Assembly (NCBI RefSeq): GCF_013328205.1
Contig: NZ_JABULH010000003.1
Location: forward strand, 248,001-312,000
From: Sphingomonas hominis
GTDB taxonomy: Bacteria; Pseudomonadota; Alphaproteobacteria; Sphingomonadales; Sphingomonadaceae
Reading direction: 5' to 3'
Length of the DNA stretch: 64,000 bases
Made by a program: the position numbers and the translations under genes. The notes beneath the pieces were generated by a model. That model saw only the letters and a list, made by a program, of their open reading frames with translations, was not told where the DNA came from and ran no database searches. How positions within the stretch are numbered: the first letter of the stretch is position 1; every line of letters starts with the position of its first letter. Below are positions 50,281 through 60,922 of this stretch, piece after piece.

Positions 50281-51660
50281 TGGCCGACCAGAACCTCGAC
50301 GAATTCCTGGGCCAGAAGCCGCAGCCGAAATGGCGCAAGTGGCTCAAGTGGTCGCTGGTCGCACTCGGCGTCGTGCTGCTCGCGTTGCTGGTGCAGCGGC
50401 TCGTCTTCGGCGGTGCAAAGGCGACCGATTACGCGACGGCGCCGATCGAGCGCGGCAATCTAACTGTTAGCGTGTCGGCGACCGGCAAGCTCGCGCCGAC
50501 CAACCAGGTGACCGTCGGCTCGCAGCTGTCGGGCCTCGTTACCAAGGTGGTGGTCGACGTCAACGACCGCGTGACCGCCGGCCAACCGCTCGCGCTCATT
50601 GATCCCGAACAGATCGAGGATCAGATCCGCCAGCAACAGGCGCAGATCGCGGCCAACCAGGCGCAGGTTCGCCAAGCGCAGGCGACCGTCGCCGAGAGTC
50701 AGGCGCAGCGCGCGCGACTGGAGCAGGTGTACAAATTGTCGAACGGCCGCGTGCCTTCTGCAACCGAGCTTCAGACCGGCCGCGCCGATTACCAGCGCGC
50801 GGTCGCCGCGCTGAAGGTTGCGCAGGCGAACGTCGTCGCATCGCAGGCGACGCTGGCGCAGAGCCAGACGCAGCGCGCGCGCGCGATCATCCGCTCGCCC
50901 GTCAACGGCGTCGTGCTCGCGCGGCAGGTCGATCCGGGGCAGACGGTCGCCGCCTCGTTCAACACGCCGACGTTGTTCGTCATCGCGGAGGACCTGAGCA
51001 AGATGAAGCTGGAGGTCGCGATCGATGAGGCGGACGTCGGATCGGTCAAGGTCGGGCAGCGCGCTAGCTTCACCGTCGACGCCTTTCCCGGCAAGACCTT
51101 CCCCGCGACGATCACGCGCGTCGACCTCGGCTCCAACCTGACCGTCAGCAACGCGACCGCCTCGTCGTCGAGTACCGCTACGACCGGCGCAACGACGGGA
51201 CAGGTCGTCTCCTACGCCGCCGATCTGACGGTCGAGAACCCGACGCTGCAACTGCGCCCCGGCATGACCGCGACCGCCGACATCGTCACCTCGGACAAGA
51301 GCAATGCGCTACTCGTCCCCAACGCCGCGTTCCGGTTCAAGCCGCAGACCGCGGGCGGCGACGACAATGGCGGCGGGATCGCGGGCTCGCTGACCTTCCG
51401 TCCGCGTCGCGGTGGCCGGCCCGAGCGGACCGCGACGGTGGGCCGCGGCGGTACGCAGACGCTCTACGTCAAGGGTGCGGACGGCAAGCCGCGCGCCATC
51501 CAGGTGACGACCGGCGACACCAACGGCACGATGACCGAAGTGCTGTCGGGTCCGCTCAAGCCGGGGATGCAGGTGATCACCGGGCAGCTCGCCGGCGGCG
51601 ATGATGCCGCGGGCAGTGGTGGACGCCGTGGCGGCGGCGGCCGGCGCGGGGGTGGCGGCG

Positions 51661-51671
<11 letters not shown>
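50280..51671 (+). CDS. macA: Periplasmic adaptor of a MacAB-type efflux pump
   Basis: 463 residues. Cytoplasmic N-terminus, one TM helix (about 23-43), lipoyl domain (GNLTVSVSATGKLAPTNQVT and the return strand near 215), long alpha-hairpin (about 115-205, Gln/Ala-rich), beta-barrel and membrane-proximal domain. The last 18 residues are almost only Gly and Arg, unusual for MacA. TGATG links it to the channel gene. It couples MacB to the outer-membrane channel. Confidence 0.92.
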
Positions 51672-52409
<738 letters not shown>

Positions 52410-52410
<1 letters not shown>

Positions 52411-53618
52411 TGCTCGGCACCACCTTCGTTCTCGCGCTGCGCTCGATCCGTCGGCACCTGCTGCGCTCGTTCCTGACGACCCTCGGAATCATCATCGGCG
52501 TGGCGGCGGTGGTGACCATGGTGACGCTCGGCAAGGCGACCACCGCGCAGGTACAGCAGAACATCTCCTCGCTCGGCACCAACATCCTCCAGGTGCGCCC
52601 GGGCCAGGGCTTCGGTCGCGGCGGCGGGGGTCCGCGTCCGTCTGACTTCAAACCCGAGGACGTGTCCGCGATTGCCAACCAGATCGCAGGCGTCTCCGCG
52701 GTCGCACCACAAGCGCAATCGACCGCGACCGCGATTTACGAGGGTGCGAACTGGTCGACGACGATCAACGGCACCACCGCGGCCTATTTCCAGGTCCAGC
52801 CGTGGCCGCTCGCGTCCGGCCGGCTGTGGACGCCACAAGAAGAGTCCGCGGGCAAGGCGGTCTGCGTGATCGGCAATACCGTACGTCAGAACCTGTTCCG
52901 CACCGGCCGCGCGGTCGGGCAGCGCTTCCGCGTCGGCGCGGTCAGTTGCGACGTGATCGGCGTGCTGTCGACGCGCGGTCAGGCGGGCTTCGGCGGCGAT
53001 CAGGACGACGTGGTCATCATGCCGATCAAGACGGTGCAGCGCCGCTTCACCGGCACGCGCGACATCCGCCTGATGCTGGTCGGCGTCGACCAGGCTTATT
53101 CGACCTCGACCGTGCAGGCGGGGATCACTGACCTGCTGCGCGAGCGCCGCAACGTCACCTCGGGCAAGGACGACGATTTCAACATCTTCGACACCAAGCA
53201 GATCAGCGACACGCTATCGAGCACCACGACGCTCCTGACCCGCATCGTCACCGCGGTCGCCGGAATCAGCCTGGTCGTCGGCGGAATTGGGATCATGAAT
53301 ATCATGCTGGTATCAGTGACCGAGCGCACGCGCGAGATCGGCATCCGCCTCGCGATCGGCGCGGTGGCGAGCGAGGTGTTGCTGCAATTCCTGGTCGAGG
53401 CGGTGGTGCTGTCGATGCTGGGTGGCGTCATCGGGCTGCTGCTGGCGCAGCTCGCGATCGGCGCGCTGTCGGCGCTTGGGGGCTTGCCGTACCTGTTCGT
53501 ACCGGAGATCAACGCGATCGCGTTCGGCATCTCGGCGGTGATTGGCGTCGTGTTCGGTTATTTCCCGGCACGCCGTGCGGCGGCGCTCAACCCGATCGAC
53601 GCGCTGCGCCACGAGTGA
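52410..53618 (+). CDS. macB: MacB-type ABC transporter permease
   Basis: 402 residues. TM1 (about 18-40, [20 protein letters not shown]), a large periplasmic MacB_PCD domain (about 45-270) and three C-terminal helices (about 280-390) with the FtsX motif [16 protein letters not shown]. Ends PIDALRHE, a typical FtsX-superfamily terminus. TGATG couples it to the ATPase. It drives export from the periplasm by mechanotransmission. Substrate (macrolides, peptides or others) cannot be read from sequence. Confidence 0.94.
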
Positions 53619-53679
53619 GCTACATCTTCTCTCAATGAGAGGGTTCGAGAAATCACTGCCGGCTCGACATGTCCTTGCC

Positions 53680-53758
53680 GTCACCACCGACTTGATCCGG
53701 CGTCCCGCTGTATTTCGGCGGGGAAAGACGCGGAATCCCGGATCAAGTCCGGGATGAC
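53680..53758. repeat. REP-like inverted pair between converging operons
   Basis: GTCACCACCGACTTGATCC, GGCGTCCCGCTG, then GCGGAATCCCGGATCAAGTCC and GGGATGAC. It separates the ends of the efflux operon and the minus-strand molybdenum hydroxylase operon and may terminate both. Confidence 0.85.
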
Positions 53759-53778
53759 GAAGAGGAGCTCGAACCCCG

Positions 53779-54417
53779 TTAAACCGTTGGCCGCTCGTGC
53801 CGTCGCGTGCCGGGTAGCGTCAGCGCCTCGGGCGCGTGAACCAGTTCGCGCAGTTGCTCCAGCTCTTCGGGCGTGTCGACGTCGATCAGTTCGGCCGCGT
53901 TGGTGACGACGTGGCGGCCGGCGCGGATCAGGTCGCGCGCGCCTTGATCGCCCGATAGCGCGCATAGCGTGTCGAAGTGCGCGCGCGCGAACAGCGCAGG
54001 CGGCTTTGGGCTCACGCCGTCGCTCGATGCCACCACCGCGTCGGCCGAGTCCGCCGCGTCGAGCAGGCGATAGATGTGCGACGCGGTAACTCGCGGCATG
54101 TCGGCGAGCGCGAGCAGCACCGCCTTCGCGCCAAGCGCCTCCGCGCACGCGACGCCCAGCCGCACCGACGACGCCATGTCGCCGACCGGATCGTCGTTGC
54201 CGATCACCGTGAACCCGTGCGGCGTGTAATCGATCGTGCAGCGCGGCGAGGTGACCGCGACCCGTTGCTTGAACGGTACCGCCTCCAGCGCGACCGCGAC
54301 GTGCAGGCCGAGCGGGCGGGTGAGGAACGGCTCGTTCAGCTTGCTGCCGACATCACCGAAGCGCGCCGACTTGCCCGCCGCGAGCAGGACGAGGACCGTA
54401 TCCTCCGCCGCGATCAC
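53779..54417 (-). CDS. mocA: Molybdenum cofactor cytidylyltransferase-like nucleotidyltransferase
   Basis: 212 residues from GTG. VLVLLAAGKSARFG is the nucleotide-binding motif and LALADMPRV the metal-binding acidic site; IDVDTPEEL closes the fold. MocA adds CMP to molybdopterin to make the MCD cofactor used by PaoABC-type enzymes, which are encoded upstream in the same operon. It overlaps xdhC by 4 bp (GTGA). Confidence 0.9.
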   Translation of the reverse strand: MIAAEDTVLVLLAAGKSARFGDVGSKLNEPFLTRPLGLHVAVALEAVPFKQRVAVTSPRCTIDYTPHGFTVIGNDDPVGDMASSVRLGVACAEALGAKAVLLALADMPRVTASHIYRLLDAADSADAVVASSDGVSPKPPALFARAHFDTLCALSGDQGARDLIRAGRHVVTNAAELIDVDTPEELEQLRELVHAPEALTLPGTRRHERPTV

Positions 54418-55385
54418 GCGAGCACCGCCTCCGCCGCGCGGTCGAGCGCGCTGTCGGACGCGGGCACGGGCAGGTGGAACGCGCGCACCATGGCGGCGGC
54501 GATCGACAGCGCGATCTCCGCCGGGCCGATTGCGCCGATGTCGATGCCGACGGGACCGTCGATGCGGTCGATCTGCGCCTCGCTCAGCCCCGCCGCCGTC
54601 ATCCGCTCGCGGCGCGCGGCGTGGCTCTTGCGGCTGCCGAGCGCGCCGACATAGGCCGCGTTGGTCTTGAGCGCGGCGATCAGCGCGGGATCGTCGATCT
54701 TGGTGTCGTGGCTCAGCGTCACCACCGCGGTCGACGGGCCCGGCCGATACGCCTCGACCGCCTCGTCGGGCCAGCGATCGTCGAGCGTGACGCCCGGGAA
54801 ACGCTCCTCGGTGAGGAAGCGTCCGCGCGGGTCGATCACCACCACCTCGATGCCGAGCGTGGCGGCCAGCGCGGCGAGACTCTGCGCGATCTGCACCGCG
54901 CCGACGATCAGCAACCGGCGCGGCGGTGCGTAGCGGTTGGCGAACACCTCACCTGTTTCGATCGGGCGCAGGTCGCTGTGCCCGGTCGCGAGGTCCGTCG
55001 TTACCGTCACGCCCTGGCCGCTGTCGCGTGCCTCGGCGATGCGGTCGAACAATTCGGGGTCGAACCCTTCGGCGGAAACGGGCTGGACCATCACGCTGAT
55101 CTGCCCGCCGCACGGCAGCCCGACCTCCCACGCGCTGTCGTCGGCGACGCCGTAGGTCTTCACCTGGAACGGCGCGCCCGCGATCACTTGCGCCGCGGTG
55201 TCGAGGATGTCGCCCTCGACACACCCGCCCGACACCGATCCTTCGAACCGGCCGTCGGCGTGCACCAGCATGTGGCTACCCTTGGGCCGCGGCGCGGAGC
55301 CCCAGGTCGACACCACGGTGGCGAGCGCCAGCGGCTCGCCCTTCCAGGCGTGGGCGGCGGCGAGGACGGAGTCATTGTCTGCCAT
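54414..55385 (-). CDS. xdhC: XdhC/CoxI-family molybdenum hydroxylase maturation factor
   Basis: 323 residues. The N-terminal XdhC/CoxI domain has TVVSTWGSAPRPKGSHMLV, SGGCVEGDI and GLPCGGQISVMVQP. The C-terminal Rossmann domain has LLIVGAVQIAQSLAAL and VVTLSHDTKIDDPAL. XdhC proteins bind the cofactor and assist its sulfuration and insertion (PaoD role). It lies 19 bp after the second large subunit. Start MADNDS was taken; a longer frame runs antisense-like into the preceding gene. Confidence 0.93.
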   Translation of the reverse strand: MADNDSVLAAAHAWKGEPLALATVVSTWGSAPRPKGSHMLVHADGRFEGSVSGGCVEGDILDTAAQVIAGAPFQVKTYGVADDSAWEVGLPCGGQISVMVQPVSAEGFDPELFDRIAEARDSGQGVTVTTDLATGHSDLRPIETGEVFANRYAPPRRLLIVGAVQIAQSLAALAATLGIEVVVIDPRGRFLTEERFPGVTLDDRWPDEAVEAYRPGPSTAVVTLSHDTKIDDPALIAALKTNAAYVGALGSRKSHAARRERMTAAGLSEAQIDRIDGPVGIDIGAIGPAEIALSIAAAMVRAFHLPVPASDSALDRAAEAVLA

Positions 55386-55404
55386 ATCGGTTCTCGTATG
55401 TGGA

Positions 55405-57609
55405 TCAGACCGGCGGCAGGCCGGCGAGCAGGGTGTCGAGCGTCGCGGGTACGTCGCGTACGCGCACGCCCGTGGCATTGTGGATCGCGTTGATGACGGC
55501 CGCGCCCGCACCCGAGATGCCGAGCTCGCCGACGCCTTTCGCGCCGACCTGGTTGGCGGCGTCGTCGATCTCCTCGATGAAGTGAACGTCGATGTGCGGA
55601 ACGTCGGCATTTACCGCGACGTGGTACTCGCCGAAATCGGGATTGACGAAGCGACCGCTGCGCGTATCCACCACCGCGGCCTCGCCGAGCGCGTAGCTCA
55701 CGCCCCATACCATCCCACCGACGATCTGGTTCGCCGCGGTTTTCGCGTTGAGCACGCGCCCGACGTCGAACACGCCGAGCATGCGGCGCACACGCACCTC
55801 GCCTGTTACCGCATTGACCGCGACCTCGCAGAAATGCGCGCCGTGGCTCGCCTGGCTGGTGCGCTTGGCCTGTTGCCCTGGCGACGACTTGCCGCGTCCC
55901 TCGATCGGCTCGCCGCGCGCGAGGTCGGCAAGCGGAACCTCACGCCCGCCCGCCGCGACGCAGCCGTCCTTGAGCACCAACTCCTCGGGCGCGGCGTTCA
56001 TCCGGAGCGCCAATTCGGCGAGCACGTCCTCGCACGCCAGCACCACTGCCGCGCACGCGCTGCCCGCGCCGAACGACCCGCCCGAGCCCGCGCTCTTGGG
56101 ATAGTTGGTGTCGCCGATCCGCACGTCGACTCGGGCCGCCTCGACGCCCAGCACCTCGCCCGCGGTCTGCGCCAGGATGGTGTAGGTGCCGGTGCCGATG
56201 TCGGTCATGTCGGTCTCGACCGTCACGCGCCCGTTCGGCTCCAGCCGCACGTTCGCCGCCGCGGTGACGGTGAAATTGCCGCGCAGCGCCGCTGCCATGC
56301 CGATGCCGATCAACCACTCGCCCTCCAGCGTGGTGCCGGGATCGGGTACGCGATCGGGCCAACCAAAGTGGCGCGCGCCCTCCGCGTAACAATCGAGCAG
56401 GCGGCGGGTGGAGAAGGGCTTGGACGAGGTCGGATCATAGGTCGGCTCGTTGCGGCGGCGCAGCTCGATCGGGTCGAGCCCGAGCTGCTCGGCCAGTTCG
56501 TCCATCGCGCACTCGATTGCGAAGGTGCCGATCGCCTCGCCCGGCGCGCGCACCGCGCCGGTCGGCGGCAGGTCGACGCGCGCCAGCGCGGTGCGAAACA
56601 CGCGCGTGTCGCCGCTGTAGAGCGGGATCGACCCGAACGGGATCGGCTCCAGGAACGCGGCATCGTCGTTCTGGTACGCGACGCCCTCGTGCGCGATCGC
56701 GCTGATATGGCCGTCATGGTCGCAGGCCATGCGGATGCGCTGGCGCGTCTCGCTGCGGTGATGGACGAGGTAGGCGGTGTCGCGCCTGGGCAGCGCGACC
56801 TTGACCGGACGACCCAGCTTCTCCGCCGCGATCGCCGCGAGGATCACCTCGGGGCCGACCCCGGTCTTGCCGCCGAACCCGCCGCCGACGAAGGGGGCGA
56901 GCACGCGTACCTGGTCGTCGGCGATCCCCAGCGCCTTGGCGATGGTGCCCTTGGCCGCGCCGATCACCTGGTTACTCGACCTGACGGTCAGCCGGTCGCC
57001 TTCCCACCAGGCGGTGGTCGCGTGCGGCTCCAACGCGGCGGGGAAGTGCGCGGGCGTAGTATAGGTCGCGTCGAAGGTGACGGGCGCGTCACGCATTGCC
57101 GCGTCGAGATCGCCTTTGCTGATCGGCGGCAGGAAGCCGATCTCGGGCTTGTCGTCGACCGGCTCGGCGGCGAAATCGTAGCGGCCGTCGCGTGCCTCGA
57201 CCTCGACGCGGACCAGCAATGCCGCCTCGCGCGCCGTCGCCTGCGTCTCGGCGACGACCGCGGCGACGGGTTGCCCGGCGTAGAAGATCCGGCGCGTGCC
57301 CTGCTCGGCGAGGCGGTTCGAATTGCCTTCCCCCGCCATGATCCGCGGATCGTCGTGGATTACCGCCAGTACGCCGGGCAACGCTTCGGCCGCCGAAACA
57401 TCGATAGCGGTGACCTCACCCGCACCGACCGGCGCGCCGACCACCGCCAGGTAAGCGGTACCCGCGGGCGCGTCCTCGTAGGCGTAATGCGCCGCACCGG
57501 TGACCTTCAACGGACCCTCGATCCGCGGCAGCGGCGTGCCGAGCAATCCTTGAACCGCGCGCTTCAATCCGCCCGGCCGCTCGGCCGTATCAATCGCCTG
57601 TTCGGTCAC
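55405..57609 (-). CDS. Xanthine dehydrogenase-family molybdopterin subunit, second copy
   Basis: 734 residues from GTG with GGGGAG upstream. It is a full molybdopterin subunit: GPLKVTGAAHYAYE at the start, FVGGGFGGKTG, APGEAIGTFAIECAMDELA, DMTDIGTGTYTILAQ and the catalytic Glu in AKGVGELGISG near the end. Clear paralogue of the gene just upstream, with 95 bp between them. Since only one FeS and one FAD subunit are encoded, the two may compete for the same partners or work on different aldehydes. Confidence 0.93.
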   Translation of the reverse strand: MTEQAIDTAERPGGLKRAVQGLLGTPLPRIEGPLKVTGAAHYAYEDAPAGTAYLAVVGAPVGAGEVTAIDVSAAEALPGVLAVIHDDPRIMAGEGNSNRLAEQGTRRIFYAGQPVAAVVAETQATAREAALLVRVEVEARDGRYDFAAEPVDDKPEIGFLPPISKGDLDAAMRDAPVTFDATYTTPAHFPAALEPHATTAWWEGDRLTVRSSNQVIGAAKGTIAKALGIADDQVRVLAPFVGGGFGGKTGVGPEVILAAIAAEKLGRPVKVALPRRDTAYLVHHRSETRQRIRMACDHDGHISAIAHEGVAYQNDDAAFLEPIPFGSIPLYSGDTRVFRTALARVDLPPTGAVRAPGEAIGTFAIECAMDELAEQLGLDPIELRRRNEPTYDPTSSKPFSTRRLLDCYAEGARHFGWPDRVPDPGTTLEGEWLIGIGMAAALRGNFTVTAAANVRLEPNGRVTVETDMTDIGTGTYTILAQTAGEVLGVEAARVDVRIGDTNYPKSAGSGGSFGAGSACAAVVLACEDVLAELALRMNAAPEELVLKDGCVAAGGREVPLADLARGEPIEGRGKSSPGQQAKRTSQASHGAHFCEVAVNAVTGEVRVRRMLGVFDVGRVLNAKTAANQIVGGMVWGVSYALGEAAVVDTRSGRFVNPDFGEYHVAVNADVPHIDVHFIEEIDDAANQVGAKGVGELGISGAGAAVINAIHNATGVRVRDVPATLDTLLAGLPPV

Positions 57610-57704
57610 CGTGACGCTCCCCGCTTGAACACGGCCAATCTAGGGCGTGCACCGCGCAAGCGCCAGCGGGACGCCGGGCGATCGACCCCGGCGTCCCACG
57701 ATCA

Positions 57705-59960
57705 TCACGCGTCGAACGGCAATTGCTCGATGATCTTGTCGCAGGTGATCGGGAAATCGCGCACCCTGACACCGGTCGCATTGTAGATCGCGTTGGCGAC
57801 CGCCGCGCCCGCGCCCGAGATGCCGAGCTCGCCAATCCCCTTGGCCTGGATCGGGTTGGCGTGAATGTCGCGTTCGTTGAGGAAGTGGACCTCCAGCTGC
57901 GGCACGTCGGCGTTCACCGGCACGTGGTACTCCGCCATGTCGCGGTTGACGACCTTGCCGTTGCGCTCGTCGTGGATCAGCTCCTCGGTCAGCGCAGCGC
58001 CGATCCCGAAGGTCATGCCGCCCAGACACTGCGACCGCGCGGTTTTCTCGTTCAGGATGCGTCCGGCCGAGAACACGCCCAGCATCCGCTCGACCCGCAC
58101 CTCACCCGTCACCGCATTGACCTTCACCGCGCAGAAATGCGCGCCGTAGCTGGCCTGGTGGAATTTCTTCTCCTGCTTGCCCGGCTCGATCTGCCCGATC
58201 ACCGACAGGTTCTCCTCGATCAACTCGGTAACCGGCACCGCGCGGTTCTGCGCGATTGCACGGCCGTCCTTGAGCGTCATCTCCTCGGCCGATGCGCCCA
58301 TCGCCTTGGCCAGCTTCTCGCGGATGCCCTCGCAGGCGAGATAGACCGACGAGCCCGACGAGCCGGCGCCCCACGAACCGCCCGATCCCGACGACGCGGG
58401 TGCCTTGCCGTCGCCCAGGTGGACGACGACCTTCTCGACCGGCAGCCCCAGCGTCTCGGCAGCGATCTGCGCCAGGATGGTATAGGTGCCGGTGCCGATG
58501 TCGGTCATGTCGGTGTCGATGATCGCGCGACCGTCGGTGGTGAGCGTCACCTTGGCCGCCGATTTCTGCAACTGGTTCGATCGCACCGCGGCGGCGACGC
58601 CCATGCCGTACAGCCACTCGCCGCGGCGGTCGGTGCCCGCTGCCTTGCGCTGCGACCAGCCGAACAGCTGTGCGCCCTGGTCCAGCGCAGGGATCATCGC
58701 ACGGCTGGAGAAGGGGATCTGCTTCTCGGGCTCCTGCGCGGGTTCGTTGCGGCGGCGCAACTCGATCGGGTCGAGGCCCAGCTTCTCCGCCAGCTCGTCC
58801 ATCGCGCATTCCAGACCCATCATGCCGACCGCCTCGCCCGGCGCACGCATCGAGCCTGCCGCGGTCAGGTTCATCGGGATCAGGTCGTGATTGATTTCGC
58901 GGTTCTCGCCACCGTAGATGAAGTGCGTGCCGACGCCGACCGGCTCCCAATATTGCTCGTACGGCGTGTTGGCGATCAGCGAATTGTGGCTGAGCGCGTC
59001 GATGCGGCCACTGGCGTCGGTGCCGAGCCGGATGCGCTGCTCGGTGTTGGAACGACGCACCGTCGCCTCGTACACCTGTTGCCGTGCGAGCACGATCTTG
59101 ACCGGGCGACCAAGCTTCTTCGCCGCGACCGCCGCCGCCACGCTCTCGGGCGCGATGCCGAGCTTCGAGCCGAACCCGCCGCCGACGTAGCGCGCGATGA
59201 TCCGCACCTTGTCCGCCGACACGCCCAGCGCCTTGGCGAGCTGCTGCTGATCGCTCGCCACCATCTGATACGCGCCATGCAGGATCAGCGTGTCGTCGCG
59301 CCATTCCGCGATGGAGGCGTGCGGCTCCATCGCGGTCGAATTCTGGCTCGGCGTCGTATAGGTCACATCGAGCTGGACCGGCGCTTCGTTGAACGCCTTG
59401 GCAAAATTGCCCTGCTTGCTGTGGCCGGGAATCTGGTCCTTCTTCGGCTCCTTACCCTGGTCCTTGTGCGCGGCGAAGACGAAGTTCGCGTCGGCTTCCT
59501 TGTATTCGAGCCGGACTGCCGCTGCGCCGTCGCGCGCGGCCTCGAACGTCTCGCCGACGACGACCGCGACCGGCTCGCCGAAATATTGCACGTCCTGCAC
59601 GCCCTGCGTCGGCGCGTTGGTGTCGCCGCCCTGGCCGGGGCTGCGGATGAACGTGTCATAGTCGACGATCACGTCGATGACGCCTGGCAGCGCGCGCGCC
59701 ACGCTGTCGTCGATCTTGGTGATCTTGCCGCGGCCAAAGGTCGCGCGCACCAGCACGCCGTGAACGAGCCGTTCGGCCGGATATTCGGCCGCGTAAGGCG
59801 CACGCCCGGCGACCTTCAACGGACCTTCGACCCGGTTGATCGGCTTGCCGATCACGTCCTGTGCGCCGTCGTCGAGGAAGCTCTTGGGACGCGGATCGTC
59901 CATCACGAGCGCGTTGGTCTCGGTGTCGTCGGACCCGAACGATTTGCCTAAGATGCTCAT
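57705..59960 (-). CDS. paoC: Aldehyde oxidoreductase molybdopterin subunit (PaoC/YagR-like)
   Basis: 751 residues. Motifs: YVGGGFGSKLGI, MRAPGEAVGMMGLECAMDELAE cut over two MCD loops, DMTDIGTGTYTILAQ, GSGGSWGAGSSGS and catalytic Glu in AKGIGELGISG. The E. coli relative PaoC oxidises aromatic aldehydes to acids. Its start overlaps the stop of the FAD subunit (ATGA), so subunits are translationally coupled. Lacks a signal peptide. Confidence 0.94.
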   Translation of the reverse strand: MSILGKSFGSDDTETNALVMDDPRPKSFLDDGAQDVIGKPINRVEGPLKVAGRAPYAAEYPAERLVHGVLVRATFGRGKITKIDDSVARALPGVIDVIVDYDTFIRSPGQGGDTNAPTQGVQDVQYFGEPVAVVVGETFEAARDGAAAVRLEYKEADANFVFAAHKDQGKEPKKDQIPGHSKQGNFAKAFNEAPVQLDVTYTTPSQNSTAMEPHASIAEWRDDTLILHGAYQMVASDQQQLAKALGVSADKVRIIARYVGGGFGSKLGIAPESVAAAVAAKKLGRPVKIVLARQQVYEATVRRSNTEQRIRLGTDASGRIDALSHNSLIANTPYEQYWEPVGVGTHFIYGGENREINHDLIPMNLTAAGSMRAPGEAVGMMGLECAMDELAEKLGLDPIELRRRNEPAQEPEKQIPFSSRAMIPALDQGAQLFGWSQRKAAGTDRRGEWLYGMGVAAAVRSNQLQKSAAKVTLTTDGRAIIDTDMTDIGTGTYTILAQIAAETLGLPVEKVVVHLGDGKAPASSGSGGSWGAGSSGSSVYLACEGIREKLAKAMGASAEEMTLKDGRAIAQNRAVPVTELIEENLSVIGQIEPGKQEKKFHQASYGAHFCAVKVNAVTGEVRVERMLGVFSAGRILNEKTARSQCLGGMTFGIGAALTEELIHDERNGKVVNRDMAEYHVPVNADVPQLEVHFLNERDIHANPIQAKGIGELGISGAGAAVANAIYNATGVRVRDFPITCDKIIEQLPFDA

Positions 59961-60922
59961 GCGGTCAAATCCCTGAGGGTCGCGATCAGCGTGCGCCGCG
60001 CGAGCGGTATCTTAAAGTCGTTCGAGCCGTAGCCGCGCGCGTCGGCGAGCAGCGCATCGGCCGCCGCCTCGAACGCCTCGGTCGACGGCGCCTTGCCAAC
60101 GATCGCGGCCTCGATCGCGGGGTTGCGCCACGGCATCGGCCCGAGCCCACCGAAGGCGAGCGCGGCCGACGCGACGACGCCGTCCTTTACTTCGACTACA
60201 CCCGCCACGGAGACGAGCGCGAAGGCGTAGGAGGCGCGGTCGCGCACCTTGCGATAGACCTGCTTGCCGGCGGGTGGCGCTGGCAGCTCGACGTGGGTGA
60301 TGAGCTCGCCCGCCTCCAGCACCGTCTCGATCTGCGGCGTGTCGCCGGGCAGGCGATAAAAGTCGTGGATCGAGATGCGGCGCTTGTCGCCGTCCGCCTT
60401 CTGCGTGACGATCACCGCATCGAGCGCGCGCATCGCCACCGCCATGTCGCTCGGATGCGTCGCGATACACTGTTCGCTGGTGCCGAGTACCGCCAGGATG
60501 CGGTTGAAGCCGCCCTGAGCGTCGCAGCCCGAACCCGGCTCGCGCTTGTTGCAGCGCGACGCCGTGTCATAGAAATAATAGCAGCGCGTCCGCTGGAGCA
60601 GGTTGCCCCCGGTCGATGCTTTGTTGCGCAACTGCCCCGAGGCACCCGCGAGTAGCGCACGGCTGAGCACTTCATATTTGTCGACCACGCGCGGGTCGGC
60701 GGCGAGATCGCTGTTGGGCACCAGCGCGCCGATCGTCAGCCCGCCATCGTCGCGCTCCTCGATCGTGTTGAGGTCAAGCCGGCTGATGTCGACCAGCCGC
60801 TCGGGGGTCTCGACCTGCAGCTTCATCAGATCGAGCAAATTGGTGCCGCCCGCGATGAAGCGGCCGTTCGCGTGCGTCGCCGCCTCGATCGTGTCGGCGC
60901 GGCGGTAATCGAACGTCTTCAT
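59957..60922 (-). CDS. paoB: Aldehyde oxidoreductase FAD-binding subunit (PaoB/YagS-like)
   Basis: 321 residues, FAD_binding_5 and CO_deh_flav_C domains. FAD motifs are FIAGGTNLLDL and RNKASTGGNLLQR. The following cysteines in RTRCYYFYDTASRCNKREP, SGCDA and EQCIATH fit the extra 4Fe-4S cluster loop known from PaoB. Electrons pass from molybdenum through the 2Fe-2S subunit to FAD. ATGA overlaps both neighbours. Confidence 0.94.
   Translation of the reverse strand: MKTFDYRRADTIEAATHANGRFIAGGTNLLDLMKLQVETPERLVDISRLDLNTIEERDDGGLTIGALVPNSDLAADPRVVDKYEVLSRALLAGASGQLRNKASTGGNLLQRTRCYYFYDTASRCNKREPGSGCDAQGGFNRILAVLGTSEQCIATHPSDMAVAMRALDAVIVTQKADGDKRRISIHDFYRLPGDTPQIETVLEAGELITHVELPAPPAGKQVYRKVRDRASYAFALVSVAGVVEVKDGVVASAALAFGGLGPMPWRNPAIEAAIVGKAPSTEAFEAAADALLADARGYGSNDFKIPLARRTLIATLRDLTA

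Noticed and set aside
57723-59951. Long open frame (about 740 codons) opposite paoC
   Set aside because: Antisense shadow of a gene with complete molybdopterin-binding motifs.
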